From: Candidatus Eiseniibacteriota bacterium
GTDB lineage: Bacteria; Eisenbacteria; RBG-16-71-46
Assembly: GCA_021414165.1 (NCBI GenBank)
Contig: JAIOPA010000078.1
Location: 1 to 7,094 of the forward strand
DNA: 7,094 nucleotides
Reading direction: 5' to 3'
The stretch's first letter is position 1. The number at the start of each line of letters is the position of its first letter. Of the stretch, positions 6,262 through 7,094 are shown piece by piece. Below the pieces are notes generated by a model that did not search any database, was not told the DNA's origin, and was given only the letters and a program-made list of their open reading frames with translations. A program made the position numbers and the translations under genes.

Positions 6262-7094
6262 GCGGCGTGCGTGTGTCCGCGGTGATCCCGGCGTTCAACG
6301 AGGCCGAGAGCCTGCCCGAGTTGCATCGCGAACTGGTCGCGGCGCTCGAGGGGCTGGCCATGCCGTTCGAGATCATCTACGTCGACGATGGCTCGCGTGA
6401 TGGCACCGACCGCGTGATCGAGAAGCTGTGCGCGGACGAGCCGCGCGCCAAGGGCATCCTGCTGTCGCGCAACTTCGGCAAGAGCGCCGCGCTCGCCACC
6501 GGCTTCAAGGCCGTGCAGGGCGAGTACGTGTGCACGCTCGACGCCGACCTGCAGGACGATCCGGCCGAACTGCCCAAGTTGTTCGCCGCGCTCGAGGGCG
6601 GGCTCGATCTGGTGTCCGGCTGGAAGGTGAAGCGCCTGGATCCCTGGAGCAAGCGCTACCCGAGCAAGCTGTTCAACATGGTCACGAGTGCCGTGGCGGG
6701 CGTTCGGTTGCACGACTTCAATTGCGGTTTCAAACTCTACCGCCGCGAAGTGGTCGACGCGCTCGAGGTCTACGGTGAACTGCACCGCTTCCTGCCCGCG
6801 CTCTCGCACTGGCGTGGCTTCCGGGTGGGGGAGGTGGGGGTGCACCATCGTGCGCGCCGCTACGGTGTCTCCAAATTCGGCGCGTCCCGGTTCGTGAATG
6901 GGTTCCTCGACTTGCTCACCGCCGCGTTCATCTCGACCTCGGCGCTGAAGCCGCTGCATGTGTTCGGCCGCGTCGGGCTGGCGTTCCTGTTGCTCGGCTT
7001 CGGGCTCGGCGCGTGGTTCATCGCGCAGTGGTTGCATGGCGACCCGATCCGCGTGCGTCCGCTCATGCTGTTCGGCCCGGCGTGCGTGTTGCTC
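6258..7094 (+). CDS. Family 2 polyprenyl-phosphate glycosyltransferase (DPM1/GtrB/ArnC-like), 3' end outside window
   Basis: The frame runs open from ATG 6258 to the window end, giving 279 residues without a stop, so the gene is truncated by the window. The N-terminal GT-A domain begins SAVIPAFNEAESL (from residue 7), then VDDGSRDGT at 42-50 (D43, D44). It has the metal- and nucleotide-binding DADLQDDP at 95-102, with LSRNFGKSAAL at 69-79 between them. HDFNCGFKLYRR at 152-163 and RRYGVSKFG at 200-208 are typical of enzymes that load a sugar on dolichyl or undecaprenyl phosphate. A membrane helix spans about residues 239-259, and a second begins near 268, the two-helix tail of the GtrB/ArnC type. 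The product would be a lipid-phosphate sugar facing the cytoplasm, the kind of donor GT-C enzymes use after it is flipped. A GGGGG stretch ends six bases before the start, and the start overlaps the upstream stop as ATGA. Sugar specificity cannot be read. Confidence 0.92.
   Translation, partial: MSGVRVSAVIPAFNEAESLPELHRELVAALEGLAMPFEIIYVDDGSRDGTDRVIEKLCADEPRAKGILLSRNFGKSAALATGFKAVQGEYVCTLDADLQDDPAELPKLFAALEGGLDLVSGWKVKRLDPWSKRYPSKLFNMVTSAVAGVRLHDFNCGFKLYRREVVDALEVYGELHRFLPALSHWRGFRVGEVGVHHRARRYGVSKFGASRFVNGFLDLLTAAFISTSALKPLHVFGRVGLAFLLLGFGLGAWFIAQWLHGDPIRVRPLMLFGPACVLL

Overview
The window is a GC-rich, gene-dense fragment of a bacterial chromosome. All six genes lie on the + strand and form what looks like one cell-envelope glycosylation operon. 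The base composition, the GTG/ATG starts fused to upstream stops, and a large DUF2723-type membrane protein with C-terminal tetratricopeptide repeats would fit Gemmatimonadota or another GC-rich Gram-negative phylum. No rRNA or taxonomic marker is present, so this placement is an inference.

Layout: (1) 1-597, the 3' part of a class I SAM-dependent methyltransferase; (2) 594-1712, a GT-B fold family 4 glycosyltransferase; (3) 1709-2704, a polytopic protein of the lysylphosphatidylglycerol synthase transmembrane (AglD/MprF-type, UPF0104) family; (4) 2701-5307, an 868-residue GT-C-like DUF2723 membrane protein ending in four TPR units; (5) 5311-6261, an NAD-dependent nucleotide-sugar epimerase of the GalE/UDP-glucuronate 4-epimerase group; (6) 6258-7094, the 5' part of a family 2 polyprenyl-phosphate glycosyltransferase with C-terminal membrane segments, cut by the window end. 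Four of the five junctions are 4-base stop/start overlaps (GTGA or ATGA) and the fifth is a 3-base gap. There is therefore no room for internal promoters or terminators between genes, and no intergenic stretch longer than 3 bases.

Working model (inference): the epimerase makes a nucleotide sugar. The GT2 enzyme moves a sugar onto a polyprenyl phosphate at the inner face of the membrane. The UPF0104 protein may help the lipid-linked sugar across the membrane or act on the carrier. The GT-C-like DUF2723 protein would transfer the sugar outside the cytoplasm to a protein or glycan held by its TPR domain. The GT4 enzyme and methyltransferase would build or cap a related glycan. Each family assignment is well supported by motifs; substrates and the joint pathway are not proven by sequence. 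I saw no mobile element, CRISPR array, RNA gene or clear terminator.
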